Part shown: in pieces, positions 1 to 9,621 of the stretch
Position numbering within the stretch: position 1 is the first letter of the stretch
Layout of the letters: every line of letters begins with the position of its first letter
Source of the DNA: Candidatus Nitrotoga sp. 1052
GTDB lineage: Bacteria > Pseudomonadota > Gammaproteobacteria > Burkholderiales > Gallionellaceae
DNA length: 64,000 bases
Assembly: GCF_927312905.1 (NCBI RefSeq)
Contig: NZ_CAKMHQ010000022.1
Span: 1-64,000, forward strand
Direction: 5' to 3'
Made by a program: the position numbers and the translations under genes
Notes under the pieces: model-generated
What the model saw: only the letters and a program-made list of their open reading frames with translations
Databases searched by the model: none
What the model was told of the DNA's origin: nothing

Positions 1-50
1 CCCGGCAATACCAGGTGGCTGGCAGAATTAACGGGTAGCCCGACAGGCTG

Positions 51-1898
51 CTAGACGACACAGCGGATGGAACCGCCAAGCTGCCCATGTTTGCCGACAG
101 TGTTCATGACTTCGCGCAACAGCTCCTGGTCGGTAATGTTGTCGCCGGCACGGGCATCGCGGGCGCGCTCCACAATCTCACGGCGGAAGAGCTCGATTTC
201 GTCCGCTGCCATGCCGCGAAAATTGTCGTCGAGGGCATCGCCGGCTTCGAGCTGCTCGCTGTCGATGAGGAGCGTGTTGGGGCGCGGCAGTGGATTGCTG
301 GTCGTTTCGTCGTAATTGCGGAACAGTGGCAAGGCACCGAGGAAGGGCGGCGGTGTGGTGCCGTCTTCGTTGGGCATTCGCTGGAAGCCGGAAATGAAGT
401 CGTAAACCAGCTTGGAGATGGCGGTGTTCTGGCAGACGATGATGAAACAGGGCGGCACCTTGATGCCCGCTTCATCCCAAAGTTTGAAGGTCTTCTCGTA
501 GTGGCCATACAGTGCTTGCAGCGCCGTTTGCAATAGTGTCGGCAGATTAAGCGGATCAAGTTCACCGGCAACGGTGCGACCCCCTCTTGGCAATCTGGGT
601 TGAGCATCCTTGAGGTTTTCCCAAAGGTCGCGGAACATCGGCATTTCCTGCCCCGGTATGTTCTGCGCCACCGGGACGCGCGGGAGTTTGACGATGCCGC
701 ACTCGATGGCATCCATCAGCGAGAAGTCGCTCATCGTCCACGGGAATAGCGTGCCTTCCGCGTAGCCGGAACCACTGAGGAAGAATGGGGTGGCGGATAA
801 ATCCATGACGCGGGCAACACCCAGTTTGCGATTCACGGCTTCGAGGCCGGAAATCCACAGGCGCGCGGCTTCGCTGTTTTTCTCGGCTTCTTTCTTTTCG
901 TCGCCTTTCAGGACTTCTTCGTCGGCGTCTTTTGGCTTTTCGCGATAGCAGTGGTGCGCTTCATCGTTGATGACGAGTATGTTCTTCATGCCCATCAAGT
1001 CGGGCATCACGCGCTGGAGCATCTGGCCTTCGGTTTCGAGCGTCTTGGGTTCTTCACCCGTGCGGCCCTGAAGCAATTGACGCCCACCCTTGGAAAGCTC
1101 GATGCGTTCGCGCATCTTGAAGGCGTGATAGTTGGTGATGACGATCTTGGCACGATTCACGTCGTCGAGCATGTCGCCCGGCACCAACTCGCGGTCTTTG
1201 TAGTAACTGTTGGGGTCATTGGGTTGCAAGACGCGCAGGCGATCCTTGATGGTCAAGCCGGGGGCGCAGATCAGAAAACCGCGCGTGAAATGCTTGCTGG
1301 CCGGACGGCGCACCGCATTGATGGTTTGCCAGGCAATGAGCATGGCCATCACTGTCGTCTTGCCTGCGCCGGTTGCGAGTTTCAGCGCCAGCCGCATCAG
1401 TTCTGGATTGGCATCCTTGTTCGCCGCAGCGAGATGATCGAGAACGCCTTTCCCATGCTTGGATTGGGGTGCAACCTCGGTGAGCCAGATCGCGGTTTCC
1501 ACCGCCTCCACCTGGCAGAAGAATGGGCGGACGCCGTTGAACTTGTGATGCCGCCAGTGTTGCAACAGGCGGGCTGTCTCTGGCGTAACCTGCCATTGAT
1601 TGGGGTTAGGCAGAGAACGCCAGGTATCTACTTGGCCGCGTACTTCATTGATGATCGAAGTGGGGTCGTACTGCTGCTCCTTCGTTGACAGCCCTGCTGC
1701 ATCTTCGAAAACAAACCCGGCCTGCTTGGCAGCACCTTTGCGCTTCTTGGGCTTCGGGATCGGCGTGATGAACTTCGCGGGGCGGCGAGTTTCAAGAATC
1801 TGCTGTGTGGGTTGCCCATCATCATCAAGCTCCCAATGCCTCGGCGGGCAATCATAAGGAGAGTTGAGAATGGGGTGATCAAAGAATGGGTTGGTCAT
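51..1898 (-). pseudogene. Truncated type III restriction-like DEAD/DEAH helicase
   Basis: N-terminal 615 residues of a type III Res-like restriction helicase. The protein has a Walker A motif ATGAGKTT at residues 175-182, a DEAH box at 312-315 and a SATPF motif III near 370. The family usually runs to about 900-1000 residues with motifs V and VI (GRxxR) and a nuclease-like end. Here the frame stops directly after residues SIRCVV, where relatives continue into the second RecA lobe, so motif VI is missing. The sequence beyond the stop (1-50) does not continue the protein, which points to a rearrangement or insertion rather than a point mutation. It carries AGCCCGACA at 37-45, also found at 14412-14420 beside a transposase remnant. 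The protein probably cannot hydrolyse ATP productively. It lies near a decayed methylase and a Fic gene, consistent with an eroded defence locus. Confidence 0.8.
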
Positions 1899-2059
1899 GG
1901 TCAGTGTCTATTGGTCTTGTTGGCGATGCAGATGTGTATCTGCTCGACGGCGGCCATTGTTTCATCTCAGGTGAAACTTGGGCTGCTGAAGTCCGGTAAT
2001 GTACTGTAATGTCCAGCATAATCCTATCGTTTAATACCACCCACCAGAGGAGCTAACAG

Positions 2060-2179
2060 ATGGCACGGAATTACGCCACCAAAAATATCTTCCAACAAAT
2101 GCCGAGCATCCTTGTGACAGGTGAGTGTGCGTGTGGCGTTGGGCTGACCGGTTACGCGAGCGACCCACAAGCCAGGTGA
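2060..2179 (+). pseudogene. Possible 5' fragment of an unknown gene
   Basis: A 39-codon frame starts with ATG at 2060 behind a good ribosome binding site (GAGGAG at about 2047). It begins MARNYATKNIFQQMP, which reads like the start of a real protein. From about 2117 onward it runs antisense through the methylase remnant, so only about 19 codons are likely native and the rest is chance reading after a junction. No function can be assigned. Confidence 0.3.
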
Positions 2180-2460
2180 GTAAGGTTTGTGCCGCATCGG
2201 CGAACACCAGCAGATGCTCGTGGGCGAGCTTGGTGGCTTCTTTCTCGATCTTCAGCAGCGCGGGGCGGGATATTGCTCGTGCTATCGGGTGAGCAGCGGA
2301 ACGCTGCGCTTCTGAGCAATGGTGGTGAGGGTGTGCACCTCGCCGTTGGCCGGAATCTCCTGCGGTTTGAGGCTGGCACGATCCTAGCCAAATTCGTTGA
2401 AAAGTTGTTCCAGGTTGAAGTCATTGAGCAACGGCTGGAAGCGCGCACAGGCTGTCGTCA
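2110..2460 (-). pseudogene. Decayed Eco57I/PglX-like DNA methylase N-terminus
   Basis: No single frame is open, but reading the minus strand across frames gives pieces that fit the N-terminus of a large restriction-modification methylase. In order these are ACARFQPLLNDFNLEQLF ending at a stop, then PQEIPANGEVHTLTTIAQKR, then LLKIEKEATKLAHEHLLVF followed by ADAAQTLLTWL, and finally a WVARVTGQPNATR piece. This pattern is typical of Eco57I-type class I methylases found with type III-like helicases. At least two frameshifts and one stop break it, and the catalytic domain is absent. With the truncated helicase upstream this was probably one restriction system. The family call is by motif memory only. 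Confidence 0.5.
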
Positions 2461-3621
2461 TAGCGCTTCACCGCCTTCATTCAGGATATTCAAATAACCG
2501 TCATACACAAATATGCGGTTGCGGCGCTGGCCGGTGAGTTCGCGCGCGATGCCGAGTTGGGTCAGGGTTTGCATGACTTTGCCGACGGTCGGGAAAGTCA
2601 TGCCTGTTTCCGTACACAGCAGTTTGAGGGTGGCAACGGGGTGGCTGCGCAAGGCGTTGAGTACGCGTTGGGCATTGGCCGCGCCGCGCCCGGTGGTTTG
2701 TATGTGTTGGCTATCCTGTTGGAACAGTTCGATCAGCCGCTGCGCGGTTTGCACGGCGCCTTGCGCGGTTTGCGCCACACCTTCGAGGAAAAAGTCGACC
2801 CAGGCTTCCCAGTCGCCATCGGTGCGCACCCGGTCGAGCAGCTCGTAATACAGGGGGCGATGTTGTTTGAAATACAGACTCAGGTACAGCAGCGGCTGCG
2901 TGAGCAGGCCGCCCTGATGCAACAGCAACGCGATGAGCAGGCGGCCGAGCCTGCCATTTCCATCGAGAAAGGGGTGGATGGTTTCAAATTGCACATGCGC
3001 CAAAGCAGCCTTGATCAGCACGGGGGTTGTATCGGCTGGCTGGTTGATGAATTGTTCCAGCGCTGCCATGCAGGGTTCCACTTCCTGCGGCGGGGGCGGC
3101 ACGAAGCGGGCATTGCCGGGGCGGGTGCCGCCGATCCAGCTCTGGCTGCGGCGAAAGTCCCCCGGCGCTTTGTCGCTGCCGCGACCGCGCGCCATGAGGT
3201 GGATATGCATTTCGCGCAATAGCCGGTTGCAGAGCGGGAAATCTGCACGCAGGCGTGCCATGCCGTATTCCAGCGCCGCGATGTAGTTGGATACCTCGAC
3301 CACGTCGTCAAAGGGCACGCCGGGTACTTCGTCCAGCTCGAACAGCAATAGATCGGACAACGAAGATTGCGTGCCTTCGATCTGCGAGGACAACACGGCT
3401 TCGCGGCGCACATAGGCGTACAGAAAAAGTTGCGGGTCGGGAAGCAGCGTGCTCACGCTGTCGAGCCGACCAATTGCCAGCGTGGTGCGTTCGAGCAGAC
3501 GTTGCCGCGCCCCGCTTAACTCCAGCGGGGGGGCGGGCGGCAATGGGCTGGGCACAAAGGCATTCACCATTTCTCCGCCTGCAAGGCTTGAGGTATAGCG
3601 GCCAGTGATGTCTCTGTGCAT
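2458..3621 (-). CDS. Fic family protein (predicted AMPylase) with winged-helix C-terminus
   Basis: 387 residues. The Fic core motif HPFLDGNGR is intact at residues 216-224, including the catalytic His216 and the Gly/Asn/Arg phosphate loop. Upstream, residues 78-83 (SSQIEG) match the (S/T)xxxE(G/N) inhibitory helix placed N-terminal to the core, as in class II Fic proteins, so activity is probably auto-inhibited. The last ~70 residues look like a helix-turn-helix module (ALRSHPVATLKLL...TFPTVGKVMQTL), common in this Fic subfamily. Family members transfer AMP to protein hydroxyls. The target here is unknown. It sits beside restriction-system remnants but is complete. ATG at 3621 is used; another Met at residue 19 is possible. 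Confidence 0.9.
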   Translation of the reverse strand: MHRDITGRYTSSLAGGEMVNAFVPSPLPPAPPLELSGARQRLLERTTLAIGRLDSVSTLLPDPQLFLYAYVRREAVLSSQIEGTQSSLSDLLLFELDEVPGVPFDDVVEVSNYIAALEYGMARLRADFPLCNRLLREMHIHLMARGRGSDKAPGDFRRSQSWIGGTRPGNARFVPPPPQEVEPCMAALEQFINQPADTTPVLIKAALAHVQFETIHPFLDGNGRLGRLLIALLLHQGGLLTQPLLYLSLYFKQHRPLYYELLDRVRTDGDWEAWVDFFLEGVAQTAQGAVQTAQRLIELFQQDSQHIQTTGRGAANAQRVLNALRSHPVATLKLLCTETGMTFPTVGKVMQTLTQLGIARELTGQRRNRIFVYDGYLNILNEGGEAL

Positions 3622-3817
3622 GGGCTACGAGCCTTTAATAAGAAATTATGTTATTTAAATTATAGCCTATTTATTTAATAAAGCCCATTCTTCCCAGGTG
3701 GACGTTCACCATCAGAGGGAGGAATAAAGGTCGGATTTCTTGATGGCCATGTCGGTTTATCCAGGGGGACTGGATTGTTGGATCAACTGACTGTAAGTCG
3801 AATCCATAGCTGCGTTG

Positions 3818-4579
3818 CTACTGGTCGCGCGTAATTATTTCGCCCTCAAGAGCCATCGCGAGTTCTGTTGGAGTCGGAAATAAATTACGATAGATAGCGT
3901 ACATTGAGCTAATCATCACTGGCAGTAAAACCAGCCAACCTAACATCATTGGCATGGAGGCAATCATCATGAAAAGTAACATCATCGCGCCATACAACGA
4001 CAGCGGGAGGATGTTGCGCAGACAGGCTAACAAGCTGGTTTTCAGCGCGTCAATGGGCGACATTTTGTCAAAGATTATCAGCATCGGAGCAAACTGCATC
4101 GACATTAGCAACACGCTGATCAATGCCATGCCTAACGTCAGTGCAATGCCCGCGCCCGCAGCGGCTTGTGCTAGTATTTCCGGGTTGTCCACCGGCTTGC
4201 CGCTCATCAGGACACTTACCAGAGTAGCGCCGCCGGTGAGCGTCATCACGCCTAATATCAGCATTTGGCTAATCAAGCTGATACCGCCTAATGTGACCAG
4301 TTGCGTAGTATTGTTGCGGAATCCAGCGAGCAAATGCGATAGTTCCAGTTCTTCGTCATGCTCCAGCGCATGGCAGCCAAGCATATAGCCAGCGAGCAGG
4401 ACCGGGAATAGCAGCGTGGCTAACGGGTCGCCGATCACCGGGATGGTAGCAATGCCGATTAGCCCGATTGCGCCGATGGCTGCCAGAACCACCCACAACA
4501 CCGGACTTTTTTTGAACAACCAGTACCCCTGCTTTATCCATAGCCAGCCATTGGCAATATTTACTTTTCGTGCCTCCAT
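3818..4579 (-). CDS. BPSS1780-family multi-pass membrane protein
   Basis: About 253 residues with five or six hydrophobic segments. The N-terminal signature (KVNIANGWLWIKQGYWLFKK) is that of the BPSS1780/DUF2189-like family, which has no defined function. I place the start at 4579 because a GCGAGG ribosome binding site lies at the right distance. An upstream ATG at 4606 would add nine residues inside the end of thrB. The gene follows thrB directly and is probably co-transcribed with it. An inner-membrane location is inferred from the hydrophobic profile. No catalytic motif is visible. Confidence 0.8.
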   Translation of the reverse strand: MEARKVNIANGWLWIKQGYWLFKKSPVLWVVLAAIGAIGLIGIATIPVIGDPLATLLFPVLLAGYMLGCHALEHDEELELSHLLAGFRNNTTQLVTLGGISLISQMLILGVMTLTGGATLVSVLMSGKPVDNPEILAQAAAGAGIALTLGMALISVLLMSMQFAPMLIIFDKMSPIDALKTSLLACLRNILPLSLYGAMMLLFMMIASMPMMLGWLVLLPVMISSMYAIYRNLFPTPTELAMALEGEIITRDQ

Positions 4580-4589
4580 TTTTGCCTCG

Positions 4590-5534
4590 CTATAGCCAAA
4601 TAACATTGCTGTTCGCGGCGATGTGCCGTTGCAGAATGCATTTAAATTGGTCTGGGTTGTGCGCGTGTATCAGTTCATTTTCGCGTGGCAAGTGCATATC
4701 GTACAGGCGCGATAGCCAGAAACGCAGTGCTGCTGCACGCAAGGCAATTGGCCAGGCAATATGTTCTTCCTTTTGCATTGGCCGCACCTCATGGTAGGCC
4801 TGCAACAGGGCTTGAGTGCGCGCCTTGTCCAGAATGCTGTCTGCGCCCATGCACCAGTCATTCACGGTGATGGCCACATCGTACAAGAGACTGTCGTTAC
4901 AGGCGAAGTAGAAATCGATCAGGCCGCCGATGCGCGCACCATCAAACAGTACATTGTCGCGGAATAGGTCAGCGTGGATCACGCCTTGCGGTAGCGCGGC
5001 AAGCGTATGTTTCCCGTGGAATGCAACTTCGCTTTCCAGTAGCGCTGCGTCCTGCGGTGATAGAAACGGTGTTACCTGTTGCGCGGCACGCGTACGCCAA
5101 ACTGCATCATGTGCGTTGGGCATGGTTTCCGCAAAGCTCCTTGCTGCATTGTGTAATCGGCCCAGCATTCCGCCTATAGCGGCACAGTGGATCACCTCTG
5201 GATTCATCAACGACTTGCCTGACAAACGACTGACAATGCACGCAGGCTTGCCATTCAGCTCGCTCAAGAATTGGTTATGCCGATTGGCCACTGGGCTGGG
5301 GCAAGGAATGCCGTGACGGGCCAAATGAGACATCAGATTGAGGTAGAACGGCAGTTCGCTGGCAGCAAGTTTTTCAAACAGCGTCAGCACGAAGCGGCCA
5401 TTGCTGGTAGTGACAAAGTAGTTGGTGTTCTCGATCCCCGAGGCAACACCTTGCAATTCCAGTAATTGGCCTAGCGAATAATCGTCCAGCCAAGAGATTA
5501 GTTCTGGCTCAGTAACACGGGTAAAAACTGCCAT
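4590..5534 (-). CDS. thrB: Homoserine kinase
   Basis: Phosphorylates L-homoserine to O-phosphohomoserine on the threonine branch of the aspartate pathway. 314 residues, normal for the protein-kinase-like (aminoglycoside phosphotransferase fold) ThrB of proteobacteria. The start MAVFTRVTEPEL is typical. The catalytic-loop motif VIHADLFRDN and the following metal-binding IDFYFAC are both intact. It lies between a DUF2782 gene (15 nt gap) and a membrane-protein gene, an arrangement common in betaproteobacteria near polA, and suggests a small operon read on the minus strand. No thr attenuator is visible upstream. Confidence 0.95.
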   Translation of the reverse strand: MAVFTRVTEPELISWLDDYSLGQLLELQGVASGIENTNYFVTTSNGRFVLTLFEKLAASELPFYLNLMSHLARHGIPCPSPVANRHNQFLSELNGKPACIVSRLSGKSLMNPEVIHCAAIGGMLGRLHNAARSFAETMPNAHDAVWRTRAAQQVTPFLSPQDAALLESEVAFHGKHTLAALPQGVIHADLFRDNVLFDGARIGGLIDFYFACNDSLLYDVAITVNDWCMGADSILDKARTQALLQAYHEVRPMQKEEHIAWPIALRAAALRFWLSRLYDMHLPRENELIHAHNPDQFKCILQRHIAANSNVIWL

Positions 5535-5549
5535 ATTTCGGAACTCGTA

Positions 5550-5954
5550 TCAGAATCTATGGATAATCCAACGTGGCATACGAAATCCTGGATCCAGATT
5601 TTGATAATGTGAAAATTTGCCATCGCCAAGGTCATCCACCAAATAATAGGGTGGTCCAACTTTCGGGGTAATCTTGATCATATAAAGCTTCCCGCCAGCG
5701 CGGTACTCTTCCACGGTCTGTTCAGGCTGCTTGGTGATGGTAATTTCCTGACCCAGAGCAGCGTCCTGCGTGCGATCATCGTCGGGCAATTTGTTGGACG
5801 GCTGGAGTGGCAACGGTAACAAATCAGTATGTTGTGCGTTGGCATCAAATGGCGGGGGAGGTGGCAACGGTTGCAGACCGGGCAGTTGCGGCTGTGCGGC
5901 GAAGGCTGTGCTGAACAAGCCACTCAGGAATAAGGTGGTAATCAGGCGCATCAT
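5550..5954 (-). CDS. DUF2782 periplasmic protein
   Basis: Small secreted protein with a signal peptide (MMRLITTLFLSGLFSTAFA, cleavage probably after AFA). A proline-rich linker follows, then a C-terminal DUF2782-like domain of about 80 residues ending PRWIIHRF. The track reading starts seven residues earlier, but the ATG at 5954 lies just behind CGGGGGA and gives a proper signal peptide. The function is unknown. The domain is regularly found between polA and thrB in betaproteobacteria, as here. Probably co-transcribed with thrB (15 nt gap). Confidence 0.85.
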   Translation of the reverse strand: MMRLITTLFLSGLFSTAFAAQPQLPGLQPLPPPPPFDANAQHTDLLPLPLQPSNKLPDDDRTQDAALGQEITITKQPEQTVEEYRAGGKLYMIKITPKVGPPYYLVDDLGDGKFSHYQNLDPGFRMPRWIIHRF

Positions 5955-6057
5955 ATTCCCCCGGTGATTTTCCATGGCCGCATTCTAGCTGATACGCAAG
6001 GAAAAAGCCTCTTAAAACGACCTGTTATTTAAATTTATTCCTTCATCCTTGCACCCA

Positions 6058-6774
6058 TCACAGGTTCAATTGCATTTCACGTTCAGCCTCAGAAAGCTCA
6101 AAGCCGCGGGTCTCATAATGACTGAAAATGGCGCTTACTACCTCTTCTGCATTATCGATCAACTGAACCAAATCCATGTCCTGCGGACTGATCATGCCTT
6201 CGGCGATCAGTGTTTGCCGGAACCAGTCCAGCATGCCGCGCCAAAATTCGCTGCCCACCAGAATGATGGGGATGCGTCGTGTCTTGCCGGTCTGCACCAG
6301 AGTGAGCGCTTCCATCAGCTCATCTAGCGTACCGAAGCCGCCAGGCATGACCACATAGGCACTGGCAAATTTAACGAACATGACCTTGCGCACAAAAAAG
6401 TGCTGGAAAGTCTGGCTGATATTTTGATAGGGATTGTTGTGCTGCTCGTGCGGTAATTGGATGTTCAGCCCTACACTGGGTGACTTGCCATAATATGCGC
6501 CCTTGTTGGCCGCTTCCATAATGCCGGGCCCTCCGCCCGAAATAACGGAAAAACCCGCATCGGATAGCAGCCGCGCAATTTCTTCTGTTTTTTTGTAATA
6601 TGGATGATTCGGCTTGGTGCGTGCGCTACCGAAAATGCTGACGGCTGGCTGGATGATATTCAGTCGGTCAGTGGCAGATACGAATTCTGACATAATGCCA
6701 AACACACGCCATGCCTCTTTTGAATTCCATACTTCCGGCAATTTCGAAGAAGGCAGTTTGGACTGATTGCTCAT
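6058..6774 (-). CDS. LOG-family protein (Rossmann-fold nucleotide hydrolase)
   Basis: 238 residues. Contains the LOG-family signatures SGGGPGIMEAANKGA and PGGFGTLDE, the second holding the catalytic Glu and phosphate-binding Gly-Gly. LOG proteins hydrolyse nucleoside 5'-monophosphates to base and ribose phosphate. Plant and some bacterial members release cytokinins, while most bacterial ones probably recycle nucleotides. The substrate cannot be told from sequence. The start is 24 nt from the polA start on the opposite strand, so the two promoters must overlap the coding ends. Confidence 0.9.
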   Translation of the reverse strand: MSNQSKLPSSKLPEVWNSKEAWRVFGIMSEFVSATDRLNIIQPAVSIFGSARTKPNHPYYKKTEEIARLLSDAGFSVISGGGPGIMEAANKGAYYGKSPSVGLNIQLPHEQHNNPYQNISQTFQHFFVRKVMFVKFASAYVVMPGGFGTLDELMEALTLVQTGKTRRIPIILVGSEFWRGMLDWFRQTLIAEGMISPQDMDLVQLIDNAEEVVSAIFSHYETRGFELSEAEREMQLNL

Positions 6775-6798
6775 GATTGAAGAACCCTTTTACAAAAA

Positions 6799-9537
6799 AT
6801 GAAAACATTGCTGCTGGTTGATGGCTCGTCTTATCTTTATCGCGCATTCCATGCAATGCCTGACCTGCGCAGCCCGCATGGTGAACCAACCGGGGCGATC
6901 TACGGTGTGCTTAACATGCTGCGCCGCCTGCGCGCCGATTACCCGGCGGATTATAGCGCCTGCGTCTTCGACGCCAAAGGTAAAACCTTCCGCGATGACT
7001 TATATGCCGACTACAAAGCGCATCGCCTTGCCATGCCAGAGGCTCTTGCCGCGCAAATTGCAGTGCTGCATCAGCTTATCGCCGCCTCCGGCTGGAATAT
7101 CCTGATGATTGACGGAGTGGAGGCGGACGATGTGATCGGTACACTGGCACAGCAGGCAACAGTAGGTGGCGCACGCTGCATTATCTCCACCGGCGATAAA
7201 GACCTAACGCAACTGGTAAACAGCCAAGTGCAACTGGTTAACACCATGAGCAATGAAACGCTGGACGAAGCGGGCGTGCTGGCTAAATTCGGTTTGCCGC
7301 CGGAACATATCGTCGATTACCTTACCCTGACCGGCGACACGGTGGATAACGTGCCGGGTGTGCCCAAGGTAGGCCCCAAGACTGCTGTCAAATGGCTAAG
7401 GCAATATGGCACGCTGGATAATTTAATGGCACATGCACACGAAATTTCCGGGGTGGTGGGGGACAACCTGCGCAACGCGCTGAACTGGCTGCCGCGAGGC
7501 CGCATGCTAATTACCGTAAAGTGCGACGTTGAATTGCCCGTACACTTTGATGAACTGGTGGCACCACCACCGGACAACGCGCAACTTCGCAGCGTGTTTG
7601 AACGTTGTGGTTTCAAAAGTTGGCTACGCGAACTTTCTCCTGCCGCGCCTTCGTCCTCAGCAAAACAAGTTGGGGAAGAGGATGGGATGCGGCAAGCCAG
7701 CATGTTTGCAGCAGAAGCGCCTGTGCTTGCCCCGGTGAATTACGAAACGATCCTGACGGAAACGCAACTCGACACCTGGCTGGAAAAAATCCTGCAGGCC
7801 GAATTGGTGAGCATGAACACCGAAACCACCGCACTGGACATGATGAGCGCACAACTGGTGGGCATCTCATTTGCCATCCAACCCCATCACGCAGCCTACC
7901 TGCCACTGGCACACCACTACCCCGGGGCACCGGATCAACTAAGCCGTGAGCATGCGCTATTAAAACTTAAGCCGTGGCTGGAAAGCGCCCAACACAAAAA
8001 ACTGGGACAAGATCTCAAATTTGATCAGCACATCTTTGCCAACCATGCTATTCAGCTTGCGGGCATCGCCGAGGACACACTGCTGCAATCTTACGTGCTG
8101 GAAAGCCACAAGCCGCACGACTTGGACAGCCTTGCGCTGCGACATCTCGGCGTGAAGACCACAAGCTATGCCGAAGTAGTAGGCAAGGGTGTCAAACAAA
8201 TTTGCTTCGATCAAGTGGACTTGGCAACCGCTACAAACTATGCAGCAGAAAATGCCGACATTACTCTGCAACTGCATCAAGCACTGATTTCGCAGATCAA
8301 GCTGCAAGGCAAGCTGGATGAGGTGTACCGCAATATAGAACTACCCGCACGACAAGTGCTATACATCATGGAGCGCAATGGCGTATTGATAGACAGCGTC
8401 AAGCTGGCGGGACAGAGCCGCGAACTGGGCGAGAAACTCATTAACATTGAAGCGCAGGCATACGCGGCGGCAGGGCAGAAATTTAATCTCAACTCGCCCA
8501 AGCAAATCCAGGAAATCCTGTTCGATAAACTCGGCCTGCCCGTCAAGAAAAAAACTCCCAGTGGCACGCCCTCCACTGACGAAGAGGTGTTGCAGGAACT
8601 GGCGCTGGATTACCCGCTTCCCAAACTCCTGCTCGAATATCGTGGCATGGCGAAACTTAAATCCACTTACACCGATAAGCTGCCGCAAATGGTTAATCGC
8701 AAAACCGGGCGCGTGCATACCAGCTACTCGCAGGCTGTGGCAGTGACAGGACGATTGGCTTCCAGCGATCCCAACTTGCAGAACATCCCGGTGCGCACAA
8801 TTGAAGGGCGCCGCATTCGTGAAGCGTTCATCGCACCGCCCGGTAGCCGCATCGTCTCTGCCGACTATTCGCAAATCGAATTGCGCATCATGGCACACCT
8901 GTCTGGTGACCAGGGCTTGCTCAGGGCTTTCGCGAATGCCGAGGACATCCATCGCGCCACTGCGGCGGAAGTTTTTTCCACCCCGCTGGATGCCGTGAGC
9001 AATGAGCAACGGCGTTACGCCAAGGTCATCAACTTCGGCCTTATCTACGGCATGTCCGCATTCGGCCTGGCTTCGCAACTTAATATCGAGCGTAGCGCCG
9101 CGCAGCAATATATAGATCTCTATTTCATGCGCTACCCCGGCGTGGCCGACTACATGCAGCGCACGCGCCAGCAGGCTAAGCAGCAAGGCTACGTGGAAAC
9201 GGTATTCGGGCGCAGATTGTGGCTGCCGGAAATTAACGGCGGCAACGGCATGCGCCGCCAAGCCGCCGAACGTGCCGCCATTAATGCGCCCATGCAGGGC
9301 ACCGCAGCAGATTTAATCAAGCTGGCAATGGCCGCAGTGCAAAATTGGATAGAGCGCGAACAGATGCATACTCGACTTATCATGCAAGTTCATGATGAAC
9401 TGGTGCTCGAAGTGCCGGAGAATGAATTGGCGCTAGTAAAAGAAAATCTGCCTGGGCTGATGTGCCACGTGGCCGAGTTGAAGGTGCCGCTTGAAGTTGG
9501 GCTTGGTGAAGGCGAGAATTGGGAAGCGGCGCATTGA
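6799..9537 (+). CDS. polA: DNA polymerase I, proofreading site substituted
   Basis: 912 residues, colinear with E. coli Pol I. The 5'-3' flap exonuclease occupies about 1-290 (LVDGSSYLYRAFHA, EADDVIG, DNVPGVPKVGPKTA). A 3'-5' exonuclease-fold domain covers about 310-500 and the polymerase about 520-912, with SADYSQIELR, INFGLIYGMS and QVHDELV intact. The polymerase and flap nuclease therefore look active in replication and repair. In the 3'-5' domain, residues matching E. coli Asp355 and Asp501 are Asn (Asn340 in MNTET, Asn485 in YAAENAD). Glu342 and Asp409 are kept. The family loses proofreading when these Asp residues are changed, so this enzyme is probably exonuclease-weak or -dead. The ATG at 6799 matches the conserved start; its ribosome binding site is weak. 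Confidence 0.97.
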   Translation: MKTLLLVDGSSYLYRAFHAMPDLRSPHGEPTGAIYGVLNMLRRLRADYPADYSACVFDAKGKTFRDDLYADYKAHRLAMPEALAAQIAVLHQLIAASGWNILMIDGVEADDVIGTLAQQATVGGARCIISTGDKDLTQLVNSQVQLVNTMSNETLDEAGVLAKFGLPPEHIVDYLTLTGDTVDNVPGVPKVGPKTAVKWLRQYGTLDNLMAHAHEISGVVGDNLRNALNWLPRGRMLITVKCDVELPVHFDELVAPPPDNAQLRSVFERCGFKSWLRELSPAAPSSSAKQVGEEDGMRQASMFAAEAPVLAPVNYETILTETQLDTWLEKILQAELVSMNTETTALDMMSAQLVGISFAIQPHHAAYLPLAHHYPGAPDQLSREHALLKLKPWLESAQHKKLGQDLKFDQHIFANHAIQLAGIAEDTLLQSYVLESHKPHDLDSLALRHLGVKTTSYAEVVGKGVKQICFDQVDLATATNYAAENADITLQLHQALISQIKLQGKLDEVYRNIELPARQVLYIMERNGVLIDSVKLAGQSRELGEKLINIEAQAYAAAGQKFNLNSPKQIQEILFDKLGLPVKKKTPSGTPSTDEEVLQELALDYPLPKLLLEYRGMAKLKSTYTDKLPQMVNRKTGRVHTSYSQAVAVTGRLASSDPNLQNIPVRTIEGRRIREAFIAPPGSRIVSADYSQIELRIMAHLSGDQGLLRAFANAEDIHRATAAEVFSTPLDAVSNEQRRYAKVINFGLIYGMSAFGLASQLNIERSAAQQYIDLYFMRYPGVADYMQRTRQQAKQQGYVETVFGRRLWLPEINGGNGMRRQAAERAAINAPMQGTAADLIKLAMAAVQNWIEREQMHTRLIMQVHDELVLEVPENELALVKENLPGLMCHVAELKVPLEVGLGEGENWEAAH

Positions 9538-9621
9538 GCAGCCTCGTTGTTGCTTGGCATGGGCTTCTGGAAAGCCCGCACCCGTTTTATATTCTGATAA
9601 GTGCCCGAACCTGCAAGCGAT

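Noticed and set aside
951-1688. 245-codon plus-strand frame across the restriction helicase
   Set aside because: Shadow of the helicase frame; its composition has no protein-family signal and it has no ribosome binding site.
1960-1985. Possible second parS (TTTCATCTCAGGTGAAA)
   Set aside because: The arms are separated by extra bases and the core CACGTG is missing.
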